Below, one piece after another: positions 11,149-22,359 of a stretch of DNA of 64,000 nucleotides (positions are counted from its first letter, which is position 1; each line of letters opens with the position of its first letter). The notes under the pieces were generated by a model, which had not been told where the DNA came from, did no database searches, and saw only the letters and a list, made by a program, of their open reading frames with translations. Source of the DNA: Siphonodentalium dalli (Eukaryota; Mollusca; Scaphopoda; Gadilida; Siphonodentaliidae); the NCBI GenBank assembly GCA_032622095.1, contig CP136061.1:7390734-7454733 (forward strand), read 5' to 3'. The translations under genes were made by a program, and so were the position numbers.

Positions 11149-14100
11149 ATGGTATCCCTGGCGACATTTAATGTCACTGGCATTAAGGGGTCCGCATTAT
11201 ACTTGGGCCAGCTGTTTGATCGCCATTAAATTGACATATGTGGTATTAGTGAGCATTGGCTACCACACAAAGATCTTCAGTTTCTCAAGTCAATTCACAA
11301 GGATTATGAATCTTTTGGAGTCATTTCTCTGGAAAAACACCTTGTCACATAGGATATCTCCAGTTCCCATTGAGGATGACCGTATAATTGGCATCCAGTT
11401 TAATTTGGGAAACAGCAAATTTGTATACATATTTCAAGTATATTTGCCGTCCACTAATAACTCTTATGAATATTACGAACAATGTATGGAAAACCTTGAA
11501 GTCATAACATGTCAATATTCTAGCTTGGGAATCGTCGTAGCTATGGGTGACTTTAATAGTGACCTATCAAGAAACGACGATAGATCTGATTGTTTCGGTG
11601 CATTCCTTTCAAAGAGACAACTTATTTCTGTTAACATTACAATCGAATGCAAAGATTTAAAATTTACGCATGTGCCTAAAACTGGGGGTACCTCTTCTGT
11701 TATTGATCATATACTTATTCCATGTACCATGATTCATGATGTAATTGAATGTGAAATTCCTGACGACGATTGCCTCAATGTTTCTAATCACAGACCTGTT
11801 AAAGCGATCATCTCGTTTGCTTTCCCCACAGGCTCGTTATACGCAACCAATGAAACACGGGATAATTCCAAGTTCAATTGGAAACGGGTTGGTGCTGATA
11901 GCGCTTTGAAATTAAAGTATGAACAATGCATAGCCGAACTAAACAAAGAATCTCCTTCGATAATTGTTAGGTCAAAAAGTGATGTTGATATTTTATATGG
12001 AAATTTAGTGGAACTTGTTGTGCGAGCTTCTGACCTAACGGTACCAAAGAAAAAGTTTAAGAAATTTCTCAAACCGTTTTGGAATGCTAATCTGAAAATT
12101 CTCAATAAGCAAATGAAATTGATGCGTAATAAATGGATTGCGGATGGTCGTCCGAATACTCAGGTTGCAGAATCGTACAATCAATACAAGAATGCGAAGC
12201 GTGAATTTAGATGCGAATATCGGAAATGCTCAGAAGCTTTCTTATCAAAGTCGAATGATGACAGACAAGTCTGCTGAAATTGATCAAGATCTGTTTTTCA
12301 GACTGTTTAATGCCAAGCGTAAGCAAGCAGGAAGCCATGGGAATAACGTATTTGTATATAATGGAAAGGTTGTCCGTGATTCTGCCGAAGTAGCTGAATC
12401 ATGGATTGAGTATTACGCGAACATGTTCTCGAAACCAATTAATAACGAATTGTTTGATAATGATCACTTCGACGGGGTGACACCCAAAATAGATAGTATT
12501 CTCTCATCTACAAGTACTGATAACACTGACGCAGTGACTATGTACCCAGTTACGCCTGAAGAATTCCGTCGTCTCGTTAGTACTCTGAATGTGGGCAAAG
12601 CATCTGGAGATGATCGCTTGAATTATGAACACTTTATTTATGGTGGTGATATACTGGCAAAGAAAACATGTCTATTATTCAATATGATGATAAAATTCGA
12701 ACATATTCCATGTAAAGCAAAGCGTGGCGTGATAGTCTCTTTATATAAGGGAAATCCAAAGCATAAAGACTCTTTTGATAGCTATCGTGCTGTAACGCTC
12801 ATGCCCGTCATGTATAAAATATTTGAAAAACTTTTGCTATGTCGCATACAAGACCATGCACCATTTGTAAATGCAACTCATCCATTGCAAAATGGTTTTC
12901 AGGCAAAAGTAAGTTGTGTAATGTCATCTTACCTTATGAAGGAATGTATCCTCTACACATCCGAGAGGCACATCAAAATATATTCATGCTTCCTGGATGT
13001 GTGGAAGGCATTCGATACAGTGTGGATCGACGGACTTCTTTACAAGCTCTTCAACCGCCAGGTAACGGGAAGACTCCTACGTATAATTTGTGATCTTTTA
13101 AAAGGAATTAAATGTTGTACTTCTGTTCAGAATTTCACATCTAGTATAGCTGGATAAATGTGTTGCAAGGAACTAGACAAGGAGATACTCTATCTCCACT
13201 CTATCTCCTTTTTTATATACAATATTTATTGATGATCTGTTACATGAACTCTGCAACTCCAAATATGGTTTCAAAATGTATGGAGTAAGCTGTGCATCTC
13301 CCACACATGCTGATGACATGGTCCTGTTATCGTTAACCCCGAGTGGTCTACAGACCTTGTGTAATATATGTTACTCATATAGCCAACGATGGCGTTACAG
13401 ATACAATGCAGCCAAGTCTGTTAGTCTTATTTTTAATGAAGCAAACTCTGATTTCTCAACAATAAATTATGAATGGAAATTGGGGTCTATACAAATTCCA
13501 GTTTCTCAAAGTACTACGCACCTTGGTGTACCTGTTGTCACTCAAAAGTTCAACTCTCAAATGATAACTCAGATATGTGATCGCATGAGGAATACATTCT
13601 TCATGTTATCTAATGCAGGGATGTATGCGGGAGGTATAACTCCCGTCAGTTGTAAAAAGATTTACGAATCTATTGTGCTTCCGAGGGGTTTATACGGCTC
13701 AGAGTTACTGCTTAACACAAACGCAGCAGATAGTGAAAAGTTAGAACGAACCCATAGAATGTGTTTGAAATCAATTCAGGGATTGCCTGTCAGAACACGA
13801 ACTGATATGGTACTGGGGTTGCTTGGAATGTCCCCACTTTCGATGTACATCCAAAAACGGAAATTGTCTTTGTTCTTTTCGTTGTGTAGGCTGGGTGTTA
13901 CGAAAACAATCAAGAAGGTATTTCTCCATAGGCTCATTGAAGCAGACGAGACAAATGGGTGGAGTCCCTTCTTATCTGAAATCCGTAACATTCTAACCAA
14001 ATTTGGGATGGATGAACTTTGGAAGTCATTTGTTGTGAGCTTATCTGTACCCTCGAAAGAATCGTGTAAACGGACCATTAAGTCAAATTTTGAAATAATG

Positions 14101-14562
14101 TCACAATCGCAATGGCAAATGCGGGTGCGAGACGATCCTGATTTTATACGATTTAACATTGTTATTCCAGAACTTTCTATCTCTCATATATGGACTATCT
14201 GAAGAAACCACCCTTCGACCAAAGAAGACATTTTCGTTACAATTGGTTTACTGTGTACACCAATGTATATGACTGATTCTGTATGTGACCATTGTAAAAT
14301 TCCCTACATTGACATCGTTACCCATGTCGTTAATGATTGCATGTTTCTTAATCAGTTACGTAACCAAATCTGGTACGAATTCATTGATATTTTTACTGTG
14401 GAATGTTACATGTTCATCAATAGTATGAGTTGGATTCAACAAACTGCATTATTCCTCGGGTATATCCCACCAAATCTAGATGAATATGTCGAGGACACAG
14501 TCGCATTTTGTCGTTTCTTCATCTCCTCAACATCGAAGTTATGGAAAATGTGGGTACACTAA
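11149..14562 (+). pseudogene. LINE ORF2: APE endonuclease plus reverse transcriptase, multiply disrupted
   Basis: ORF2 nicks target DNA and copies the element RNA. It starts MVSLATFNVTGIKG, a typical APE endonuclease N-terminus. A TAA at 11227-11229 interrupts the frame, which then continues with an S-E-H-W motif; a shift near 11340 leads to the rest of the nuclease, with MGDFN at 11543, S-V-I-D-H near 11695 and S-N-H-R-P-V near 11783. A one-base shift near 12255 leads to the reverse transcriptase (palm motif FLDVWKAFDTVW at about 12990-13025). More shifts at 13150-13260 surround the G-T-R-Q-G-D-T-L-S-P motif. The catalytic box reads H-A-D-D at 13306-13317, where Y/F-A-D-D is usual. A stop at 14200 precedes the C-terminal knuckle (CDHC at 14284). 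Total length is about 1137 codons, normal for such ORF2s. Confidence 0.92.
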
Positions 14563-14903
14563 CAACTTGAAATTTTGAGACGTAATACATAGCAGATTAT
14601 TGTTAGCAGTGTAATTTATACTTAAGCTTAGATTCTGCACCCATAATTTCGGGTCGATTTTAATATGACATGTTCATACGTGTGTGTAATATGATGTCTC
14701 ATATTATATTCTCATATTAAGAACATAGTATCAATATGAGTGTTCGTGTATACGAGAATGTTTATATTAACTTAGTATATTGAGTTCTTATTCATATTTG
14801 TCTGCGTGGATTTAGGTGAGATTTTGAACATCAACATGGGTCTGCCTGTGTATCAGATAGTCATGTGTAAATGTTCAAAATATTCCATTGATTTCGCTAA
14901 CAG
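14563..14903 (+). other. LINE 3' untranslated region
   Basis: This is the AT-rich stretch between the ORF2 stop and the trinucleotide tail. No gene is visible. I assign it to the LINE by position only. Confidence 0.5.
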
Positions 14904-14973
<70 letters not shown>

Positions 14974-15080
14974 GTCGTCGTCGTCGTCATCGTCCTCCTC
15001 CTCCTCCTCCTCCTCCTCCTCATCATTATCACCATTATCATCATCGTCTTCATCATCATCGTCTTCATCGTCGTCATAAT
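14904..15080. repeat. (ATC)n/(GTC)n/(TCC)n microsatellite
   Basis: A compound trinucleotide tract, ATC to ATC/GTC to TCC and back to ATC. It produces homopolymeric frames (poly-Ser, poly-Ile, poly-Asp, poly-Met) that are not genes. It directly follows the LINE and may be its simple-repeat tail. Confidence 0.97.
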
Positions 15081-16107
15081 GTAACATTTAGGATTTTGTA
15101 TTTTTTTGTTTTCATTTATGTATTATCTGGTGGTGGGATTGTTGATTGTGTTGATTATATATAAGATATAATTATATATGTAACTCTTCAGTTATGGAGG
15201 AAAAAAAATTAAAGATACATGTACGATCACACTTCATATCTAGGGGTAATTTGACAATGCAAGCATCGTGTGCTTGGTCCTGAGTACACCAGATATCTCG
15301 TTCTGATAGATGCGTATATATGAAATTCTAACATTTCCCCAATGTATGTGACTATTTTTTTTTTTTTAAATTCATGGGCGATCTGATGCATGCATCTTCT
15401 TTTCTTGTTTCGGCCAATTTGGCCGGTTACTTCATGTGAGTTTTTCATCTGACGTGTGTGTCGGAATAATGATGTGGAGGATTTATGTAAATGTTAGCCC
15501 AAACTACATTTCCAAGTAACGATGGTTTTGTTGTTTATTTTGAGGAATTATACCGCGTCAGATGAATTCAGCCCAAATAAGTTAACAGTTGTCGTGTAAA
15601 ACATTCGGCAGTAAGTTAGCGTTATTTAGTATTTGTGGATGTCCTTTAACATGGGGAAAATAGACTACTGCGCTTGAACGAGCATGTGAATTGTCGTTTT
15701 TAATGTATAGCAACTTTATAATCAATAACAGAGACATTCTCTGTCAAATAAGGTCGCTCTATTTACGATACCAATTGGGGAACTTTGTAAATTAAATTAC
15801 GCGTAAACTTAACCTGCTGCAAATAGAAAAGGTGTCGGAAACGGCGTACTCGCCCCAGGGCTAACTCGCCCAATCGGCGCGTGCCAACTCGGAATAAAAG
15901 GCCAACTCGGAATAAAAGATGCATACGGGGTGTTATATGGCGTTTGGTCCGTTGTTTCTCAATGAATATTATTGAAATTTGGTGTATATGTCCGAGCTGG
16001 GACATGGAATACAACAACGTTTGAATTGTTTTTAAATTTACAAATTTGTTGATTTTATTCATTTTGTTTTCGTTCTGAAACACACTATAAAGTGTATATA
16101 ATATAAT
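15081..16107. other. Gene-free stretch
   Basis: No supported gene. A small direct repeat 'ggccaactcggaataaaag' type (about 15880-15920) is the only local structure. The minus-strand frame 16116-15763 shows no recognisable domain. Confidence 0.4.
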
Positions 16108-16404
16108 AACGAACACGAGACATACATAATTTATGAACTGTTAACAAAAGATATCAAATTCAATACATGACAAAGATGACTCAGTGGAGTTTATAAAGTG
16201 AACATAAAAACATTGAGGAAAGAATCTTTTTAAGGAATTCAACTTTATTTAATGATAATAAACACATAAATTAAAATAACAAACATGAGACATACATGAT
16301 TTATAAACTGTTAACAAAATATATCAAACTCAATACATGACAAAGATGACTCAGTGAAGTTTATAAAGTGAACACAAAAATATTAAGGTAAAAATCTTTT
16401 TAAG
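16108..16404. repeat. 172-bp tandem duplication
   Basis: The segment with the 'gacatacataatttatgaac' and 'catgacaaagatgactcagt' blocks at 16110-16232 recurs at 16282-16404, offset 172 bp, with about 10 per cent mismatches. It lies just downstream, in minus-strand terms, of the candidate CUB-like modules. Confidence 0.85.
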
Positions 16405-16650
16405 CATTACTAAACCGTTTAGCACAGTCCACTTCACTCATCCGATCATCACTAAACTTCATATTTATCTTGATATTGATCTATCAGATGAGAGCTATCA
16501 AATATTTTTTTAATTTTATAGGAAAAAATGGTCGCCAGCGGCCATATTGCATTTACGTTATATGTTATCGCGTCATGTCGATATCTAGTATTACTTAGAA
16601 ATTTCACCTTTCCAGATTCATAATTGCTCCATTGACTGTAACAGATGGAA
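16405..16650 (-). pseudogene. CUB-like module fragment (third of a homologous series)
   Basis: Read on the minus strand from about 16645, the translation carries E-S-G-K-V-K-F-L-S-N-T, then K-I-K-K-I-F-D-S-S-H-L and, one frame away, I-N-M-K-F-S-D-D-R-M. These blocks align in order with the exon at 17779-17538. A splice acceptor-like CTGTTACAG precedes it. The frameshift inside the module suggests decay. Function unknown. Confidence 0.45.
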
Positions 16651-17049
16651 TTATTCCCCTCTTCGGATAGAGTGTCACTGAAACTTTATTTTGTCAGACT
16701 GTCTGTATAGTCACTGATTATATATGGCAATAATCTGTAATAAGATGTAGCACTATTTTATTTTATATTTACATGCAGTGCTGTTTTTATACAACAATTC
16801 TAATCCCCCCTAGATCATCATGTGATCGACCATACATCGCGCGAGGACCTGGTTGAATTAAGGGGGGTTTTTATGGATAACTTCTGTCCTCAAGCTAGAT
16901 TATACTTATGACATTTAATGGCATGTTTCTAACATGGAGGGTTAGATATGCGTGAGACACCACCACTCTTCAATTCACACCAAGTTATCAGCTGTCATAT
17001 TCGGATATTAGAACCCATAGCCATGATATATGGTTTATTTTGTGTATAC

Positions 17050-17400
17050 TAGTAATATTGTTATTTTCAGTACCTTTATATACCAGTACTGTGTATAACA
17101 ATGCATATACATTAATCCATGTATACATGTATATTGATTCAACGGATTCAGTGGTTTTGTCCATCAGTCTATCAAATTTGCGGGGAAAACATGGCCACAA
17201 GCAGTACACCCTGTTAAATTTCGAATTTGAATCAATTGGCGCACCCTGCAGCCAGCTTTTATTGGAGAACTTTTTCTCATGTGGAAAGTTTGGGTCACCG
17301 CTAGATGTGAGCCATGTTTTGTTCTCAAGCTGTCCTTGTGAAGACATCACTGCCAGCGGTGATCTTGAATTTTACTATTTTTATGGCTAAATAATTTGGT
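17050..17400 (-). CDS. CUB-like module, putative exon (second of series)
   Basis: On the minus strand an acceptor-like GATCACCGCTGGCAG is followed by an open frame with L-T-S-S-G-D-P-N-F-P and C-L-W-P-C-F-P-R-K-F-D. The second block matches C-W-R-Q-C-F-P-K-K-F in the neighbouring module at 17779-17538. The L-T-S-S-G-D-P-N-F-P phrase resembles the start of CUB domains (extracellular beta-sandwich modules), but the usual C-x-W-x-I signature is missing. Remnants of another module lie at about 17400-17530 with stops. I cannot name a gene; this may be a decaying tandem-domain extracellular protein. Confidence 0.4.
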
Positions 17401-17537
17401 TGATCCTACAGACGACACCCCTTGTCCGATCGTCACCAGATTCCACAATGATCTTCTGGATAACCAGGGGGAGAGTAATCTAATTTTCCCGAATTTCGTT
17501 AAAAAACATTACCACAGGCAGCAATTTGGTATCTTAC

Positions 17538-17779
17538 TGTTTGATCCTCTTTTGCGTGACTGAATTGTTTAGCAACTGTACAGTCATATCCCTCATCTGA
17601 TAGTCACCACACTTTATATTGATCTTCGGGCTGACAACTAGATGGGAGCTATCGAATGCTTTGAATTTTTTTGGAAAACATTGTCGCCAGCAGTCATCTT
17701 CTATTTTGGTTTTTATATACATGTATATCTCTTCATTCGGATAGCCAGTATTACGTAGGTACTTCAACTTTCCGCATTC
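17538..17779 (-). CDS. CUB-like module, putative exon with both splice sites
   Basis: The minus-strand exon is bounded by an acceptor (TTTCAAATGATGACAG before 17779) and a consensus donor GTAAGA at 17537-17532. It encodes about 80 residues beginning E-C-G-K-L-K-Y-L-R-N-T-G-Y-P-N, with cysteines at the W-R-Q-C and I-K-C-G-D-Y positions. The C-G opening and T-G-Y-P-N phrase recall CUB domains (C-G...S-P-G-Y-P). Two homologous modules follow on the same strand, so this looks like a repeated-domain extracellular protein gene or its pseudogene. No upstream signal exon was found. Confidence 0.5.
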
Positions 17780-17959
17780 CTGTCATCATTTGAAATATAA
17801 AAATTTACCTGATACCATGCACCCTTCAAAATTTGTTTCGTCGTATCTATTTTAATGACCCGTATGGTAATATTGATACAGATATATTTGTCAAACATTT
17901 CTTTGTACAATATACAGGTATTTAGTTTGTAACTAAATCTAGAAATATATAATAGTAGC

Positions 17960-18545
17960 TGGTGGAACCTACTTCGTCCGGGATGTTCCCCTCTGATTTT
18001 CGGAGAATTGCGCGATTTAACCTTGAATTGACCATTTTAAAGGTGAACGTCATGTCGGGTCACGATTTGACCCGCCCAAAACACTCCCCGGACAAAAGTC
18101 ACGACAAAAGTACCCGTCGAAATCCGCCCGGCTTTACCCGATTTGACCTTGAATTGACAATTTTGAATGTCAAGATCAGGTCAGGGTCATAATTTGACCC
18201 ACCCGAAACACTCCTGGGACAAAAGTAACAGTAGGTATTATATTTCGTTGAAATACTTCGTTTTACCAGATTTGACCTTGAATTGATCTTTTTGAATGTC
18301 AAAGTCAGGTCGGGATCAAGATTTGACCCGTCCAAATAGTCCAGAAACATGCCTACATCAGCACGTTCGAGAACATGGTCCCACGTGAAATTGGACCCGT
18401 CAATATTGCTCCCGGGATCGAAGTAGTCCTACACACAAATTTTTAGTCGGATCGGTCAAGGTCCAGAAACATGCCTATGAGCGAGGTCAAGTTGACACGT
18501 TAAATTCCAAATCCGAGTCGGATCAGTCGAGCAGTGTTAGAGTCT
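17960..18545 (+). repeat. Family B dispersed repeat, internally repeated
   Basis: About four imperfect repeats of a unit containing GATTTGACCTTGAATTGA, a CAGGTCGGG block and 'gggacaaaagta'. The same unit occurs inverted at 26290-26570 and directly at 62398-62550, each time near a 122-bp array or its kin. It has no coding capacity. Confidence 0.8.
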
Positions 18546-19223
18546 ATAACACATACACGCATGCATTCATGCATATACACACATACATACAGACAGGTGT
18601 TCCAAAATGTATAATCGATAGCTACAACAATTCTATGGTAGATAGTTCACGGCCGACCTGATGCATGCATCTTAGTTTTCTTGTTCTTTACTGGCACACG
18701 AAACGGCTGGTAGAGGGGCAATGCCGCAAGAGCTATACTCGACCTTCAACTCAGAATTGGCAGTCACGTTATATTCAAGCAATTAACCGATCTCTTTATG
18801 GTGTTTTTTAAAACACCAATGTGGTGGAACATCTATATATAAGTCAAACTGCACATGCGGAATGGGTGGAGTCGATTTGAGATTATAGATGCGCGTCCTA
18901 CGTGTATACCGTTAAACGAGGTCAAGGGCGAGTATAGCTCTACTGTTGCGATATTGCGTCTACACAACAATGAATGCAAGTTAGGGTCAGCGCGCGACGT
19001 CATGTGACTTAATTTCGACCAACCAACGTTCTGCATTCATGTTCCACAACGCGAATGCACGAGTGAGTGTATATAGTCTATATTATATATTCTACAATAA
19101 TTTGTACTCAAGGGACGGCTTCTTATATTTTATTAGGTTTTTAAACTTCGAGGTGGTAAAATCTCGGGTTGTTTACATTATGAATGTTGGATTACGATTA
19201 AAATTGACCTGGTTACCACGAAA
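18546..19223. other. Gene-free stretch with a dispersed fragment
   Basis: No gene supported. The block 19075-19200 (with 'aataatttgtactcaaggga' and 'cgaggtgg') recurs in diverged form at 37440-37560. Confidence 0.45.
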
Positions 19224-19800
19224 TAACGAGTAGGGCCTATTAATTTACTGAACCCTGTTGTACGGATTGTAATCAATCGTAATAAATTGTAATAAAACCA
19301 CGTAATAACGATTAAGGCCTATTAATTTACCGAACCATATTGTACGGATTGTAATCAATCGTAATGAATTGTAATACAACCACGAAATAACGATTAAGGC
19401 CTATTAATTTACCGAACCCTATCGTACGGATTGTAATCAATCGTAATGAATTGTAATAAAACCACGTAATAACGATTAAGGCCTATTAATTTACCGAACC
19501 CTGTTGTACGGATTGTAATCAATCGTAATGAATTGTAATAAAACAACAAAATATCGATTAAGACCTATTAATTTACCGAACCCTATCGTACGGATTGTAA
19601 TCAATCGTAATGAATTGTAATAAAACCACGTAATAACGATTAAGGCCTATTAATTTACCGAACCATATTGTACGGATTGTAATCAATCATAATTAATTGT
19701 AATCAAACAACAAAATATCGATTAAGGCCTATTAATTTACCGAACGATATTGTATCGATTGTAATCAATCATAATTAATTGTAATCAAACCACGAAATAA
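19224..19800. repeat. 82-bp tandem array, about seven copies
   Basis: The GGCCTATTAATTTA block appears at 19234, 19316, 19398, 19480, 19562 (one mismatch), 19644 and 19726, exactly 82 bp apart. Copies differ by a few substitutions, the last two being most diverged. AT-rich and non-coding. Confidence 0.97.
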
Positions 19801-19904
19801 CGCATCAGCTAAGTCACCTTATACCTACATTTCTCAGTCAGATTTGATCGAATATTTACACAACTGTTGTGTACAATCAGTCGGTTGTTGAGCGATTTCA
19901 CTTC

Positions 19905-20630
19905 AAAGTTGAGTAGGAAGTATACTGAATTCGTTGAGTAGAAAGTATACTGAATTCGTTGAGTAGAAAGTATACTGAATTCGTTGAGTAGAAAGTATAC
20001 TGAATTCGTTGAGTAGAAAATATACTGAATTCGTTGAGTAGAAAGTATACTGAATTAGTTGAGTAGAAAGTATACTGAATTCGTTGAGTAGAAAGTATAC
20101 TGAATTCGTAAAAAGTATACTGCATTCGTTGAGTAGACAGTATACTGTAGTCGTTGAGTAGAAAGTATACTGAATTCGTTGAGTAGAAAGTATACTGAAT
20201 TCGTTGAGTAGAAAGTATACTGAATTCGTTGAGTAGAAAGTATACTGAATTAGTTGAGTAGAAAGTATACTGAATTCGTTGAGAAGAAAGTATACCGAAT
20301 TCGTAAAAAGTATACTGTATTCGTTGAGTAGACAGTATACTGATTTCGTTGAGTATAAAGTATACTGAATTCGTTGAGTAGAAAGTATACTGATTTCGTT
20401 GAGTAAAAAGTATACTGAATTAGTTGAGTAGAAAGTATACTGAATTCGTTGAGAAGAAAGTATACCGAATTCGTAAAAAGTATACTGTATTCGTTGAGTA
20501 GACAGTATACTGATTTCGTTGAGTATAAAGTATACTGAATTCGTTGAGTAGAAAGTATACTGATTTCGTTGAGTAAAAAGTATACTGAATTCGTTGAGTA
20601 GAAAGTATACTGAATTCTTTGAGTAGAACT
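19905..20630. repeat. 25-bp tandem array, about 29 copies
   Basis: The unit centres on GAGTAGAAAGTATACTGAAT. Shortened units carrying CGTAAAAAGTATACTG at about 20107, 20303 and 20473 mark a higher-order period of roughly 170-195 bp, and the last two higher-order blocks are almost identical. GTATAC within each unit is palindromic. Confidence 0.97.
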
Positions 20631-20746
20631 AGTTAACTCAACACTTCAGTCTGCTTGGATCTATAATAATGACTCTACTGTAATCATATTGTTGAGAACA
20701 ATTTTAGTGTGGGAATAGTTCACAATTAGGCGTGCTTATCGAGATT

Positions 20747-20955
20747 CAGATATATATATATATATATAGATAGATAAATAAATAGTTAGATAGATGGATA
20801 TATAGATATATAGGTAGATCATTTTAATGGCTAATAAGTGCATAACAAGTGGACATGTGAGCAAAAGCACATATACAAAAGAACAATACAATGTGTGACA
20901 TTCATATAGTATAAATATAAAAATATAGATATATAAATATAAAAATATAGATATA
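20747..20955. repeat. TA/GATA-rich simple sequence
   Basis: (TA)n at 20748-20768, then degenerate GATA/AATA tracts. It ends at 20956 next to CTAGCAGGGTTACCCGG, a phrase related to the CTAGCAGGTTAGCCCGCC ends at 26.6 and 27.5 kb (reverse complement there). Confidence 0.85.
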
Positions 20956-21629
20956 CTAGCAGGGTTACCCGGTGTTGCCCAGGTGAAAGTGATGTTACAC
21001 GTATTCTCATACATTGTATATTCAAATAGCATCACAAACATGATTCTTACACATGGAATGTAAGTAGTGGCTCATCTTGTCAATTGTCATTTTGTTTATC
21101 GCGATTAATCCGTTCCACCAATAAAGAAGTATTTATTTATTTTCTGCGTATACGTCAGACGTTATGCCATGATACATGAACATCATAAACACATTAGTTC
21201 GCAAAATTTAAAGAGGACAATTGAGCTATAAATACACAGATATGTACCAATCAATCTAATTGGTTAGACTAAGATTTTGAGGACAACTGGCTATCATATC
21301 TCCATGAAGATACAGATGTTTTAAAGAAATGTCCAAGTGCTCCTCTGTTCATGGCGCTATCTATTTTAGTGTAGTTCAGACGATGATTCTATGGAGTGTT
21401 ACGGTCGATTTGCTTGAAATGTTCGGCGATGTTACCAAAATGCTACATTCCTCCAGTTGACATAGGGCCTGAATGCTAACTTATCAGTTTCACACACCGA
21501 ACAAGTCCATAACATGTCTTTAAGAGATACTAGTAATCTAACAGAAGATAAATAAGACAATGAAAGAGAGAGAGAGAGAGACATGGAGGCAGAGAGGCAG
21601 ATAGAGAAGTAAAAGAGACATATACACAT
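20956..21629. other. Gene-free stretch
   Basis: No supported gene. A short (GA)n tract lies at about 21562-21582. Confidence 0.4.
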
Positions 21630-22110
21630 GAATATTTAGAGATATCTCTAATTCATTTGGAGATATCTTCAAATCATTTGCAGATAGCTCTTCAAATGAT
21701 ACCTTAATTATTTAGGAGGCCCCCACCCACCCCCCATGGAATACGGAATACCACTTAATACAGAGGGTGGAATACGGAATAACAGTTAACAGCCATATGG
21801 AATACATAAAAATATATGAAAACTTCATTTTTTGGAAGGTCGGCGTACGAATACCGGTATATTTGGAATACCGAATACCTCCTAACAGAGGGGCCGGAAT
21901 ACGGCGTACCTCATAACAGGGTATGGAATACGGCGTACGAAAAGGGGGGGGGGGGTGGGGGCCTCATTTAGGACATCAATCCATTTGAAGATATCTAAAT
22001 ATTTTGAGATATCTCCAAATATTTAGAGATATCTCCAAAATTTTTAGAGATATCTCCAAATATTTAGAGATACCTTCAAATATTGAGATATCTCCAAATA
22101 TTTGAGTATA
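21630..22110. repeat. Short palindromic GAGATATCTC tandem repeats
   Basis: Repeats of about 20 bp with the palindromic core GAGATATCTC and AAATATTT spacers lie at 21630-21705 and 21975-22108. They are interrupted by the TIR-bounded insert at 21716-21965. Confidence 0.85.
21716..21965. mobile_element. 250-bp TIR element inside the palindromic repeat
   Basis: Perfect 13-bp inverted ends GAGGCCCCCACCC are flanked by the direct duplication ATTTAG at 21710-21715 and 21966-21971. The interior is made of GGAATACGGAATAC and AACAGTTAACAG phrases that closely resemble the 29-bp minisatellite at 55.7-59.2 kb. The superfamily is unknown. Confidence 0.65.
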
Positions 22111-22311
22111 TGTTAATTTGGCTGCCCATACACTTGCACGATGCAGTTATGGTTATATCTCTAGAGTGTGCATGCACAGTTTTGTTAGCGTTATCAATGA
22201 CGCGGAAGTGGATCACAATTTATCAGTGGACGTTATCAGCTCCTAACAATCCGCGGTCAACACATATGTGCAAAGCAAATCTGCGTATATATATTTGCAC
22301 TCCTCAACAAA

Positions 22312-22359
22312 ATGGATATTTTGCGGCTGGTGTCACTGTTATTGCTGGTTTTCATTCAG
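22312..22359 (+). CDS. DSL gene exon 1: signal peptide
   Basis: ATG followed by a hydrophobic stretch, MDILRLVSLLLLVFIQ, running straight into a donor CAG|GTATAT in phase 0. Joined to exon 2 it gives a standard signal peptide with a plausible cleavage site just after the junction. The exon is very short and rests only on hydrophobicity, donor and phase. Another upstream start cannot be excluded. Confidence 0.6.

Larger units (their letters stand above)
9106..15080 (+). mobile_element. Near full-length non-LTR retrotransposon (dead LINE)
   Basis: This 6-kb element has ORF1 (to 10939), a 209-bp spacer, ORF2 (11149-14562) with APE-type endonuclease, reverse transcriptase and a C-terminal cysteine knuckle, a 3' untranslated region, and a trinucleotide-rich tail at 14904-15080. 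There is no RNase H domain. The layout suits the CR1/Jockey-related LINEs, but I cannot place the clade exactly. The 5' end looks truncated inside ORF1, because an open ORF1-like frame without ATG begins close to the junction with the inverted fragment. Several stops and frameshifts make it inactive. No target duplication was identified. Confidence 0.9.

Noticed and set aside
14806-15087. Poly-Ser, poly-Ile, poly-Asp and poly-Met frames
   Set aside because: Direct consequence of the trinucleotide microsatellite.
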